Origin: Pirellulales bacterium | GTDB lineage: Bacteria > Planctomycetota > Planctomycetia > Pirellulales > Thermoguttaceae | Direction of reading: 5' to 3' | DNA: 7,895 bases | Assembly: GCA_030607895.1 (NCBI GenBank) | Contig: JAUWJC010000172.1 | Location: 1-7,895, forward strand | Part shown: positions 1-6,273 of the stretch, in pieces | Numbering within the stretch: the stretch's first letter is position 1 | How the letters are laid out: every line of letters starts with the position of its first letter | Notes under the pieces: generated by a model | Databases searched by the model: none | What the model was told of the DNA's origin: nothing | Seen by the model: only the letters and a program-made list of their open reading frames with translations | Program-made: the position numbers and the translations under genes

Positions 1-765
1 ATCGAGCCGGGTACGGTGACGAAAATCGCCACGGCGAGCCTGACCGTCCCCAAGCTGAGCCGGCCGACAAAGGCCACGCTGTCGGTCGAGCTTTCCGACG
101 AGCAGGGCAAGATCGACAACCGGTGGGACTATTGGATATTCCCGGCCGTGCCGGATGCCGAGAAGCCCGGCATCACCGTGGTTTCGTCGCTGGACGCCGC
201 CTGTTTGAAGAAGCTGCTTGGCGGGAGTCGCGTAGTTCTCGTTGGCCGAAAGCCGTTTCCCGCCCGATCGACAAGTTTCCAGATGGGGCTTGCCGGCCGT
301 CCTCGGTACAACCATGCCACGGTCATCGCCAGGCACCCGCTGGCCGATCGCTTTCCGCACGACGGCTACTGCGACTGGCAGTTTTACAAGATGCTCGACG
401 GCGCCTCGGCCGTGCTGTTCGCAAAAATGGACGACGTCGAGATGGACGACGTCTTCGATCCGATTCTCGAGGTTGTCAGTTCGTACAAGAACATCCGCAA
501 GCAGGCGGCGCTGTTCGAGTGGCGGGTGGGCGCCGGCCGGCTGCTGGTTTGCACGCTCAACCTACGGCAATCCGACCCGGCGGCCGCGTATTTGCGTCAC
601 TGTATTCTCGACTACGCGTCCGGCGATAAATTCCGTCCACGCACCAAGATCGAACCCCACCGGCTTGCCAAGATACTCAAGCTCGATCCGCCCAAACTCG
701 AGAAGACGTCCAAGACCGACGAAGCATTCGACGAGCGCGGTCAGTTGCCCAAGAAAAAGAAATGA
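1..765 (+). CDS. C-terminal part of a large glycoside hydrolase, GH2-type (5' end outside window)
   Basis: The frame is open from base 1 without a stop and ends at TGA 763-765, so this is the last 254 residues of a longer protein. The GTG at 16 is an internal valine, not a start. The beginning (about residues 4-45) looks like the linker and beta-sandwich found late in GH2-type beta-galactosidase/glucuronidase relatives, ending in NRWDYWIFP (residues 40-48). A Rossmann-like segment follows (SRVVLVGRKPFPA near residue 76), then HPLADRFPHDGYCDWQF (residues 112-128). That order is typical of the amidotransferase-like C-terminal domain of planctomycete GH2 proteins. The tail is lysine-rich and ends KKKK. 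No catalytic residues are visible because the TIM barrel would lie upstream. It is convergent with the defence operon (125-base gap) and is probably part of the same carbohydrate locus as the GH109 and deacetylase-like genes. The family call rests on remembered motif patterns, so the exact substrate is unknown. Confidence 0.65.
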   Translation: MEPGTVTKIATASLTVPKLSRPTKATLSVELSDEQGKIDNRWDYWIFPAVPDAEKPGITVVSSLDAACLKKLLGGSRVVLVGRKPFPARSTSFQMGLAGRPRYNHATVIARHPLADRFPHDGYCDWQFYKMLDGASAVLFAKMDDVEMDDVFDPILEVVSSYKNIRKQAALFEWRVGAGRLLVCTLNLRQSDPAAAYLRHCILDYASGDKFRPRTKIEPHRLAKILKLDPPKLEKTSKTDEAFDERGQLPKKKK

Positions 766-890
766 GTAAATCGGACACCCACACATTCGTATAGAGGGTT
801 GTAAGGCCGCAGCTTCTGGCAGTGTTGACGGCTGGCCGTTCCACAGTGTCGGTGTCTTGTTCTTTCGCCATCCGAGCGATGTGGTTCGTC
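766..890. other. Convergent intergenic gap, no clear terminator
   Basis: This 125-base gap separates two converging genes: the GH2-type end on + and the RloB-like end on -. It holds one small perfect hairpin, ACGGC-TG-GCCGT at 828-839, without a flanking T run on either strand. I see no convincing rho-independent terminator and no coding potential. Open frames crossing the gap are out-of-frame shadows. Confidence 0.4.
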
Positions 891-1520
891 CTACGGGCCG
901 CCTGCTTCGAGGCTCCGGATTGCCTCCACCAGGCGGTAGACGTGAGTTCCCGGATTATCGGGCCAACGCCCAGATGGCTGAGAGTCCATGGATTCCGCTC
1001 TGCGGAGGGCATCGTCGATGTTTCCGCGGTAGCAAGCAATATCCAGGTTACTCCTGTTGTAGCCTCCAGCCGCAGTCCGAAGTTTCTGCCGTACGGTGCG
1101 GCAATTTGCCTCGCCGTTTTCCCACTCGGCCAAGTGCAGGTACAACCACAACTCAAAACAGGGGTTGCTGATGGCCAGTTGGCACGTAATCTGCCGACCG
1201 CGAATAGCCCCACTGCACGTATCCACAAGTTGTTCGATGGGCCAGCGGTCTACATCGACCACCAGCCACAACTGGTCGTCCGGCTGAAGATCACAATCGC
1301 GAGCAAACTCCTTCAGGCGATTCAACACGTGCTTGGGAGCGGAATGTCCCGATTCGGTCTGGAGCACCTTGACTTGCACTCGACGGTTTCCGAACAACTC
1401 GGACTCGAAATACTGCTTCTCAGTTTTCTCACCCTCCGTTGCGATAATAATCAATCGCGTGTCACGGTAGTGATCGACCGTGCGGTCGAGCGGTCGTTTC
1501 TTGCGCGAGGTTAGCCCCAT
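891..1520 (-). CDS. rloB: RloB/AbiLii-like protein, TOPRIM-type effector of an abortive-infection pair
   Basis: A 209-residue protein, usual size for the RloB-like family (Pfam RloB). The family marks are clear: a lysine/arginine-rich N-terminus, then LIIIATEGEKTEKQYF (residues 23-38) with the conserved glutamate at 29, LWLVVDVDRW (84-93) with a DxD pair, SNPCFELWLYLH (118-129), and PGTHVYRLVEAI (190-201). A glutamate after a first strand followed by a DxD after a later strand is the layout of TOPRIM metal-binding nuclease folds, so a nuclease role is likely but inferred. The ATG at 1518-1520 lies 12 bases after the TAG stop of the ATPase gene. No strong Shine-Dalgarno is visible, which suggests translation coupled to the upstream gene. 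In Lactococcus AbiL and in the Campylobacter rlo loci the same pair occurs. In PARIS an analogous ATPase (AriA) holds a TOPRIM effector (AriB) inactive until infection. Function here is by family analogy, and no restriction-modification genes are in view. Confidence 0.85.
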   Translation of the reverse strand: MGLTSRKKRPLDRTVDHYRDTRLIIIATEGEKTEKQYFESELFGNRRVQVKVLQTESGHSAPKHVLNRLKEFARDCDLQPDDQLWLVVDVDRWPIEQLVDTCSGAIRGRQITCQLAISNPCFELWLYLHLAEWENGEANCRTVRQKLRTAAGGYNRSNLDIACYRGNIDDALRRAESMDSQPSGRWPDNPGTHVYRLVEAIRSLEAGGP

Positions 1521-1532
1521 AACGTTACATCT

Positions 1533-2909
1533 CTACGGAAGATTGTGGAAGTTGCCCAGGAACGGGATTGCGCCGAATCGGCCGTTGAGATACCCGCTCG
1601 CATAGTTCAGCCCCTCGGAAACCTTGTACTCGGCCAGCGACGTCAAGTGGCAGGCACCTTCCGGGTCCTTCTCCGTGAACCAGATTTCATCCCTTCGCAG
1701 AAGCTTCCGGTCGAGCAGGGTTGTGTCATGCGTTGTCAGGATAAGCTGACCTCGGCTTGTCTTGCTCTGCACCTGTTCAAGAAACGCCTCGATAAGTTTG
1801 CGCGACAGAAGCGGATGAAGACTACGGTCCAGTTCGTCGATAACATAGACCCGTTCGTTGCGACGTAGGTCCAGCAGCATTGGCGCAAGATGCATGAGTC
1901 GGCGAGTGCCGTCCGATTCGGCCGACAGGTCGAAATCGACATCAGTCCCGTCGTCGCGGGTGTGCGCGGTTCTCAGTCGGAGGTACTGGAGGTCCTGGTT
2001 GTCATCGCCCGTATCTTTCCGGCCTTTTACAATAGCCCCGCTCTCTTCCAGCCCGTGTTCCGTTTTCTGCACAAGCAACTGGTCAAACTTACCGGCCAAC
2101 AGGTCAGCCTTAACACTCTCCCATATCTGCGAGGGCATGCCCCCCAAGTGCTTGCCGATATCGAGTTCTTCGGCCTCCGTGCGAACGGCACTGACGCCCG
2201 TGTCGGTTTCGCGGAGAAACGTCGACAGGAAGTCGACAAAAGACTCATCCTTGTGTACTCGAAGCGTCAAAAGCTGGTAGAGCGACTGCGGACGAATGAT
2301 CTTTAGGTGATCGCGAAACCAGTGCGCTACCGGCTTCAACAATTCCACGTTTCGGTTATTTGCTTCGGTGAGGAAAAGCTGGTTTGGACGCGTGCCCTGA
2401 CCAACGAAACGGATGAACTGCTTCTCATCCTTCGTGCGGGCCAGTCTGCTTCCCGCCTCGACGCGCACTTTGCCGTCCTCGGTCTTGCGTTCGAATACCT
2501 TTGACTCCCGAGGTGAAAACTGCGCAAAAAGCCATTCCTCAAGCACTACGGACGAATTCAGAATGAAACCGTACGAGTAGACCACTCCCTCGTGCTTAAA
2601 CACGACTTCAAACTGGCTCGGTGCGTTCTTGCTCTTCATGCCGAGACGAAATGCCGTTGCACCTGTCGTGCCGTTCGGCCCAGTGCCCGACACGACCAGG
2701 TGCCGGACGAAATCAATCGCGTTGACCAGGTTGGTTTTTCCGCTGGCATTCGCTCCGTAGAGCACCGCCAGCGGCAAGCACTCGGTCTTTTTGCCTTGCT
2801 TGTCTTCGATGACGTGCGCCGGCATCAGCCTGCTCTTTGCGGGCAGCATGTTCAGCACTACTTCGTCTCGAAACGACAGAAAATTCCTGACAGAGAACTG
2901 CAGTAGCAT
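1533..2909 (-). CDS. rloA: RloA/AbiLi-like ABC-type AAA ATPase, sensor/regulator of a phage-defence pair
   Basis: A 458-residue SMC/ABC-like ATPase of the AAA_15/AAA_21 group. It opens with the family's MLLQFSVRNFLSF. Walker A is GANASGKT (52-59). The ABC signature region is LSAESDGTRRLMHLAP (328-343), Walker B is VYVIDELDRSLHP (354-366) with E359 as the likely catalytic base, and the H-switch is LILTTHDTTLLD (389-400). Next come RRDEIWF (405-411) and YLNGRFGAIPF (440-450), both typical of RloA/AbiLi. The variable insert between Walker A and the signature (about 60-325) is where related proteins carry their sensing or coiled-coil parts. An in-frame GTG at 2925-2927 would add six residues. The ATG at 2907-2909 is chosen because GGAGG sits nine bases upstream of it. 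The gene is first in a two-gene operon with the RloB-like gene and has its own promoter. A DNA-repair role (RecF/OLD-like) is possible, but the RloB partner favours defence. Confidence 0.88.
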   Translation of the reverse strand: MLLQFSVRNFLSFRDEVVLNMLPAKSRLMPAHVIEDKQGKKTECLPLAVLYGANASGKTNLVNAIDFVRHLVVSGTGPNGTTGATAFRLGMKSKNAPSQFEVVFKHEGVVYSYGFILNSSVVLEEWLFAQFSPRESKVFERKTEDGKVRVEAGSRLARTKDEKQFIRFVGQGTRPNQLFLTEANNRNVELLKPVAHWFRDHLKIIRPQSLYQLLTLRVHKDESFVDFLSTFLRETDTGVSAVRTEAEELDIGKHLGGMPSQIWESVKADLLAGKFDQLLVQKTEHGLEESGAIVKGRKDTGDDNQDLQYLRLRTAHTRDDGTDVDFDLSAESDGTRRLMHLAPMLLDLRRNERVYVIDELDRSLHPLLSRKLIEAFLEQVQSKTSRGQLILTTHDTTLLDRKLLRRDEIWFTEKDPEGACHLTSLAEYKVSEGLNYASGYLNGRFGAIPFLGNFHNLP

Positions 2910-2918
2910 CGCGAATGT

Positions 2919-2923
2919 CCTCC
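2919..2923 (-). promoter_or_regulatory. Shine-Dalgarno deciding the ATPase start
   Basis: The minus strand reads GGAGG, then nine bases, then the ATG at 2907-2909. The site lies inside the alternative reading frame that begins at the GTG at 2927, so it excludes that upstream start. Confidence 0.75.
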
Positions 2924-2978
2924 ACACAGTGGGCCTTGTGCCCGAATACGCGATCTTGGGAAATGGTCTCTCTAAAGC

Positions 2979-3007
2979 ATTATAACACGCTATCTGCGTG
3001 TTAACCA
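2979..3007 (-). promoter_or_regulatory. Promoter of the RloA/RloB-like operon
   Basis: On the minus strand a perfect TATAAT (plus-strand 2979-2984) lies about 70 bases upstream of the ATPase ATG. At 17-bp spacing the -35 hexamer is TGGTTA (plus-strand 3002-3007), only three of six matches to consensus, so the promoter may depend on the strong -10 alone or on an activator. Transcription would start near 2972 and leave a leader of roughly 60 bases. The spacer is occupied by a palindrome, described separately. Confidence 0.6.
2983..3003. promoter_or_regulatory. Palindromic operator-like site between -10 and -35
   Basis: This is a perfect inverted repeat, TAACACGC-(5 bases)-GCGTGTTA. It overlaps the last two bases of the -10 box and fills the spacer toward the -35 position, as repressor operators often do. 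No T run follows it on either strand, so it is not a terminator. The binding protein is unknown, and no separate regulator gene is present between the defence and URO-D genes. The ATPase/RloB complex itself or a distant repressor are both possible. Confidence 0.5.
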
Positions 3008-3059
3008 GCCGCCTTTTGGCCGTCCCTGTAATTTTCGTGACGATTCAACCGCTTACAAC

Positions 3060-3074
3060 CCCCCGTGCCGGGGG
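3060..3074 (-). terminator. GC-rich hairpin, possible weak terminator after the URO-D gene
   Basis: Six-base-pair arms CCCCCG/CGGGGG enclose a three-base loop, about 70 bases past the URO-D stop. On the minus strand it is followed by GTTGT rather than a true T run, so it is at best a weak or Rho-assisted end. It lies upstream of the defence promoter and could separate the two transcription units. Confidence 0.25.
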
Positions 3075-3107
3075 CGATGCGATTCCAGGTTGCAAGAGGA
3101 GCCGCGT

Positions 3108-3132
3108 GTCGTTTCTGCTTGTTGCAAACGAC
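3108..3132. repeat. Stem-loop just downstream of the URO-D gene
   Basis: A perfect 7-bp inverted repeat, GTCGTTT and AAACGAC, is separated by 11 bases. It begins 16 bases past the tandem TGATGA end of the URO-D gene. No T tract follows. It could stabilise the 3' end of the message or be a protein site; the sequence alone does not decide. Confidence 0.3.
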
Positions 3133-3147
3133 TCCCGGCCCTTCTCA

Positions 3148-4224
3148 TCAACTGCCCGGCAATTGCGTGCCGCGGCGGCGGGCGATGGTTTGGTAGAAGG
3201 CCAGGACGTTTTCCAGCGGGGTGTCGGGCTGGATGTGGTGGCTGGGGCCGATGATGAACCCGCCGCCGGCGCCCACTTCATCCATCAGCCGGTTCACTTC
3301 CTGCTCGATTTCAGGCGGAGTCGCCCGTTGGAGCCATCCCTGCACGTCGACCGCCCCGTGCAGCGTGATCTTCCCGGCAAATTCGGCCTTCAGTTCGTAG
3401 GGGTTCATCCCGGCCGCCTGCCGCTGGATGGTTTGCAGCGCGTCCATGCCGCAGTCGATAAACCCCGGAATAAGCGCCCGGCTCGAGCCGCAACAGTGGT
3501 GCGTCACCTTGGCACCGTAGGAGTGGACCAGGTCGAACAGTTCCCTCTTCTTTTGGGCAAACAGCCGGTCGAAGGCGGCCGGCGAGATCAGCAGCCCGCG
3601 CTGACTCCCGAAATCGTCGCCGCAAAGCACCAGGTCGATCCGCCCGGCGGCCGCATCGAGAATCCGCTCGACGTAACGCATGTAGAACCGGTGCCGCTTC
3701 TCGACGATGTACAGGAAGACCGGATCCTCGGCGGCGATATCCATGAGAACCTGCTCCACGCCGCGTCCGAACGCAGTGCCGTTGATAAAGTCCTGCACGT
3801 GGAAGTTGCCGGCCGCGATTGCCATGTCGGGATACTTCCGGCACAGCTCGGGCATCGCGGCGTAATCGAACCAATCGGGATCGGGCCAGTTGAACCGTTC
3901 GGCCTCTTCCACCGTCGTCCAATCGGCATACGGCAGGCCCACCGGCTCGGCATACTCGCCGTACTCGTTCGGCATCGGCCGCCGCCGGATACCCCAGATG
4001 TTCATCGTCGAGCCGTCATCGAACCGCTCGAGCGGCGGGCCCGTGTGGGGCGGGTTGATGTAGCGGATATCGGTTCCCAGGCAATCGGGGATCGCCTCGA
4101 TATCGTCAATCCCGAAATGGTCCAGAAGCGCCTGGTGGATTTCCGGTGTGGCGAAGTAGTCGCAGGGCGTGAAATCGGGTTGGCCATGGGCCAACGCCGC
4201 TTGCACCCGCCGGCGCGGAGTCAT
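3148..4224 (-). CDS. Uroporphyrinogen-decarboxylase (URO-D) superfamily protein
   Basis: A 358-residue cytoplasmic protein without signal peptide or membrane segment, normal length for the URO-D/MtaA/CmuA superfamily. It starts MTPRRRVQAALAHGQPD, has GDDFGSQRGLLISP (202-215), THHCCGSSRALIPGFIDCGMD from 241, LHGAVDVQ (288-295) and GPSHHIQPDTPLEN (326-339). Those blocks fall in the order seen in MtaA-like methyltransferases, where a His-X-Cys pair plus a late Cys bind zinc. Here H242/C244 or H243/C245 could supply the first pair. The usual late Gly-Cys position reads S-H, so the metal site is altered. True heme synthesis (HemE) is unlikely: the N-terminal HemE motifs are absent and no heme genes are near. 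The start at 4224 has GAGG nine bases upstream. The longer open frame reaching 4479 only translates repeat DNA. The substrate is unknown; corrinoid- or methyl-transfer-linked sugar catabolism is speculation. Confidence 0.85.
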   Translation of the reverse strand: MTPRRRVQAALAHGQPDFTPCDYFATPEIHQALLDHFGIDDIEAIPDCLGTDIRYINPPHTGPPLERFDDGSTMNIWGIRRRPMPNEYGEYAEPVGLPYADWTTVEEAERFNWPDPDWFDYAAMPELCRKYPDMAIAAGNFHVQDFINGTAFGRGVEQVLMDIAAEDPVFLYIVEKRHRFYMRYVERILDAAAGRIDLVLCGDDFGSQRGLLISPAAFDRLFAQKKRELFDLVHSYGAKVTHHCCGSSRALIPGFIDCGMDALQTIQRQAAGMNPYELKAEFAGKITLHGAVDVQGWLQRATPPEIEQEVNRLMDEVGAGGGFIIGPSHHIQPDTPLENVLAFYQTIARRRGTQLPGS

Positions 4225-4256
4225 GCGCGGTTTCCTCGAAATACGGGAATCATTTT

Positions 4257-4511
4257 TGTTACTCAAACTGTAAGCGGTCAGTGGAAAATGGGGACTGGCA
4301 CTGGGGTGTTGAAAACTCGGTGCAGATATTGGCTGGAAGTGCGGGAAAAACCGTAGCCGCGAGGTGCCTGTCCCCTTTTTCCACGGTGCTCGGTATTCGC
4401 CGTCCGAAAAAGGGGACAGGCACCGTCGGTAAACCGAAAACTCTCGTGAAAACCAGCCCGTGCCGGAGCCAGTCGCCATTTTCGGAGTCCCCTCCTTTCA
4501 GTTTGAGTTTG
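4257..4511. repeat. Nested palindromic (REP/MITE-like) element filling the URO-D/GH109 gap
   Basis: Three concentric inverted repeats are visible. The outer one is ACTCAAACTG at 4261-4270 against 4499-4508, 10/10. The middle one is 4284-4299 against 4468-4483, 15 of 16 matching, core AAAATGG-GACTGGC. The inner one is 4363-4380 against 4407-4424, 18/18, core AAAAAGGGGACAGGCACC, with a 26-base spacer. The middle arms (AAAATGGGGACTGGCAC) resemble the inner ones, so one motif occurs four times in alternating orientation, as in paired REP elements. The element almost exactly fills the space between the GH109 stop and the URO-D leader. No transposase is encoded. Its transcript would fold into a very stable hairpin between the two genes. 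Confidence 0.75.
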
Positions 4512-5819
4512 TTACATGTCAAGCGCGAACTTGGGACCGGTCGTCTCCCATTTGCCGCCCGTGAAATCGGGACATTTAACCGGCGCGCTGCCTTGGGTAA
4601 TCGATTGCTGCGACAGCGAAAGAACCACGGTCATCGTGACCGAATCGTAGACGTCGATGGGCGTTTGGGTCTTGTTCCGCACGGCTTTGACGAATTCGCG
4701 CAGCTCGATGTAGTCGGTGCCCCCGTGACCGCCCTCGATCGGCTCGCGCCATAGGGCGTGGTCGTATTTCTTCTGGTAGGGCGGAAACGGCTCCCACTTC
4801 TCGCGGCCCGGGCTGATGCCTTCCAGGTACACGGCGTTGCGCTGTTCGTTGTACAGGCCGCGCGTGCCTTGGATCATCCAGCGGTTGTCGTACGGGCGGG
4901 GCAGTTGCATGTCCATGTTGACCACGAGTGTCTTGCCTTTGACCGTTCGGGCGATCGATGTGATGATGTCGCCCTGCGCATAGTCGAGCTTGGCCGGCGG
5001 ATGATCCTTGCCGTACTTGCGCACAAGCTGATCCTTAATACCCAGCGATTGCGTGGCCACGGCGCAGACATAGTCGATGCGGTCGCCGCAGTTGAGGTTC
5101 ATCCAACTGAGCACGGGCCCCATGCCGTGGGTAGGATACTGATCGGCGTTTCGTTTCAACAGATGCTGGCCGCTCCATCGGGGATATCCCTTGGCGTCGA
5201 AATACCAGTGCATGCAGTTGTGCGAATGGGCACAGTGGCAATGCACGATCTGGCCCAACAGACCCTTGCGAATCATGTTCAACACGGCCAGGTTATCGCG
5301 GCGGAAGCTCCAGTTCTCCAGCATCATGCAGGGCACGCCCGTCTCTTCCGAAGTCTTGACCAGTGCCCAACACTCTTCAAGGGATAGCGCGGCGGGCACC
5401 TCGGTGGCGGCGTACTTGCCGGCTTTCATGGCGGCCAGGCAAACGGGCGTGTGGCACTTCCAGGGCGTGGCCGTGATTACTGCATCGAGATCCTCGCGCT
5501 GGACCATGCGGCGGAAATCTTCCGGCCCCTTCTGTTAGCCTTCGGGCTTTTGCTTCTGGCCGGCGTCGACCGCTATCTTCTGCGCCCTGGTAACGGCCAC
5601 CGGGTCGATGTCGGCCACGGCCGGCACCGTCACGCCCTTCATTGTCAACACGGTACGCATCAGCCCCGACCCGCGTCCGCCCACACCTACGAAACCCAGC
5701 CGCACCGGCTTGTCGGCCTCCGTCGCCCGAGCACTTCGCACAAGCGAACCGGCAACCGCCACGCCCGCGGCCGCAGCGCTGTTGGTAATGAATTCCCGAC
5801 GAGCGATCTTCTTGGTCAT
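4512..5819 (-). pseudogene. GH109-like alpha-N-acetylgalactosaminidase (Gfo/Idh/MocA fold), Tat-exported, broken by an in-frame TAA
   Basis: Read through, this is 435 codons, full length for GH109 enzymes, which cleave alpha-GalNAc by an NAD-dependent oxidation-elimination route. The ATG at 5817-5819 has AGGAG nine bases upstream. A twin-arginine signal follows (RREFI from residue 7, then an alanine-rich stretch). Next come the Rossmann loop GFVGVGGRGSG (42-52) and AVADID (67-72), then the TAA at codon 95. The frame resumes at once with QKGPEDFRRM, TATPWKCH, EVPAALSLEECW (140-151), YPTHGMGP (228-235, His231 matching the family's catalytic histidine region), GGHGGTDY and a PDFTGGKW end, all close to the Elizabethkingia GH109 enzyme as I remember it. 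Both halves (5535-5819 and 4512-5507) are in one frame, so a single base change explains the break. Possible explanations are a recent nonsense mutation, a sequencing error, or inefficient readthrough. The 331-residue second half starting at ATG 5507 would lack the first nucleotide-binding segment. Confidence 0.85.
5535..5537 (-). other. Premature in-frame TAA in the GH109-like gene
   Basis: The minus strand reads GAA GGC TAA CAG AAG GGG in the frame shared by both flanking halves. The equivalent position in GH109 relatives is usually an aromatic residue (Tyr or Phe), so TAT or TAC changed to TAA is the simplest origin. TAA is also the normal stop of this same gene at 4512-4514, which argues against a genetic-code reassignment. 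Confidence 0.85.
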
Positions 5820-5862
5820 GGCAGCAATCTCCTGCTGAGTAACAGTTCACGGGTTTTTTTCA

Positions 5863-6260
5863 AGCCACGGATGAAACACGGATCGAACACGGATCGAAGA
5901 CCAAAGGAGGCAGGCAAAATGTGCCGGCCACGGGATATTCTCGGCACAGAAGACAACAAAGACAACGAAGAATGTAACGAATCGGCGGAATGAAAGAGGA
6001 CGTACAGTTGGAAAAAGGAGAAAGGGAGAAAGGGAGAAGTGGAGAAGAGAGAAGCAGGCAATCGGCATGTCTTCTTTCCCTTTTCCCCCATCGCGTGCAT
6101 TCCCTTCGTGTGTACGTCGGATTGTCGCTTTCCGCTACAAATCACCCTTACGTTACTGCTTTTCTTCGTTGCCTTTGTTTCCTTTTGTCCAATGACTGTA
6201 TCGTTCCCGTGAACGGTTATGCTCCTTCTATCCGTGTTTGTCCGTGTTCCATCCGTGGCT
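5863..6260. repeat. About 400-bp fold-back (MITE-like) element with ACACGGAT-type terminal inverted repeats
   Basis: The left end 5863-5894 and the reverse complement of the right end 6230-6260 are near identical, with one indel and a few mismatches. Each carries AGCCACGGAT followed by two further CACGGA(T/C) units. Moving inward there are more inverted matches: 5953-5979 against 6151-6180 (AACGAAGAA and CAAAG words), GACGTACA at 5999-6006 against TGTACGTC at 6111-6118, and a purine-rich tract 6011-6054 against a pyrimidine-rich tract 6069-6090. All centre near 6060, so the whole segment is one imperfect palindrome. It has no open frame of its own and no target-site duplication that I could confirm. 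Confidence 0.75.
6011..6054 (+). repeat. Purine-only tract at the centre of the fold-back element
   Basis: It consists of GGAGAAAGGGAGAA-type units, almost without pyrimidines, and is mirrored by a pyrimidine-rich stretch at 6069-6090. Such tracts can form unusual DNA structures or slip during replication. Here it probably belongs to the fold-back repeat rather than acting alone. Confidence 0.5.
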
Positions 6261-6273
6261 CGGTTCCGTCGTC

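Larger units (their letters stand above)
5820..6273. other. 454-base gap: GH109 leader plus a large fold-back repeat
   Basis: The gap holds the GH109 Shine-Dalgarno at 5829-5833 and the fold-back element at 5863-6260, with no supportable gene. The open frames across it are low-complexity translations of the repeat. A 7-bp hairpin (TGTGCCG at 5920-5926, CGGCACA at 5942-5948) lies in the left half. I find no convincing -10/-35 pair for GH109; TTGAAA upstream of its leader lacks a partner. Confidence 0.6.

Noticed and set aside
766..890. Small RNA or small gene between the two convergent genes
   Set aside because: No promoter, no ribosome site with a short open frame, and no terminator could be supported.
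822..1514. Plus-strand open frame opposite the RloB-like gene
   Set aside because: The minus strand carries the full RloB motif set; this frame has none and lacks a ribosome site.
2910..2927. Upstream GTG start for the ATPase gene
   Set aside because: The Shine-Dalgarno GGAGG lies downstream of this GTG and at correct spacing from the ATG at 2907-2909. The family also starts at MLLQF.
2998..4356. Long plus-strand open frame (452 codons) opposite the URO-D gene
   Set aside because: Antisense shadow of a GC-rich gene. Its translation is rich in Arg/Pro/His/Val without domain motifs, while the opposite strand encodes a recognisable family.
4363..4424. Rho-independent terminator made by the 18-bp inverted repeat
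   Set aside because: The T/A runs are inside the stem, not after it, on both strands. It is better read as a repeat element, although the hairpin may still affect transcripts.
4225..4479. N-terminal extension of the URO-D reading frame by 85 codons
   Set aside because: It translates the palindromic repeat (GTGTS/PFSDGE-like words), has no family similarity, and the ATG at 4224 has a good Shine-Dalgarno.
5854..5876. Promoter for GH109 using TTGAAA near 5858-5863 on the minus strand
   Set aside because: No acceptable -10 hexamer is found at 16-18 bases, and the motif lies at the edge of the fold-back repeat.
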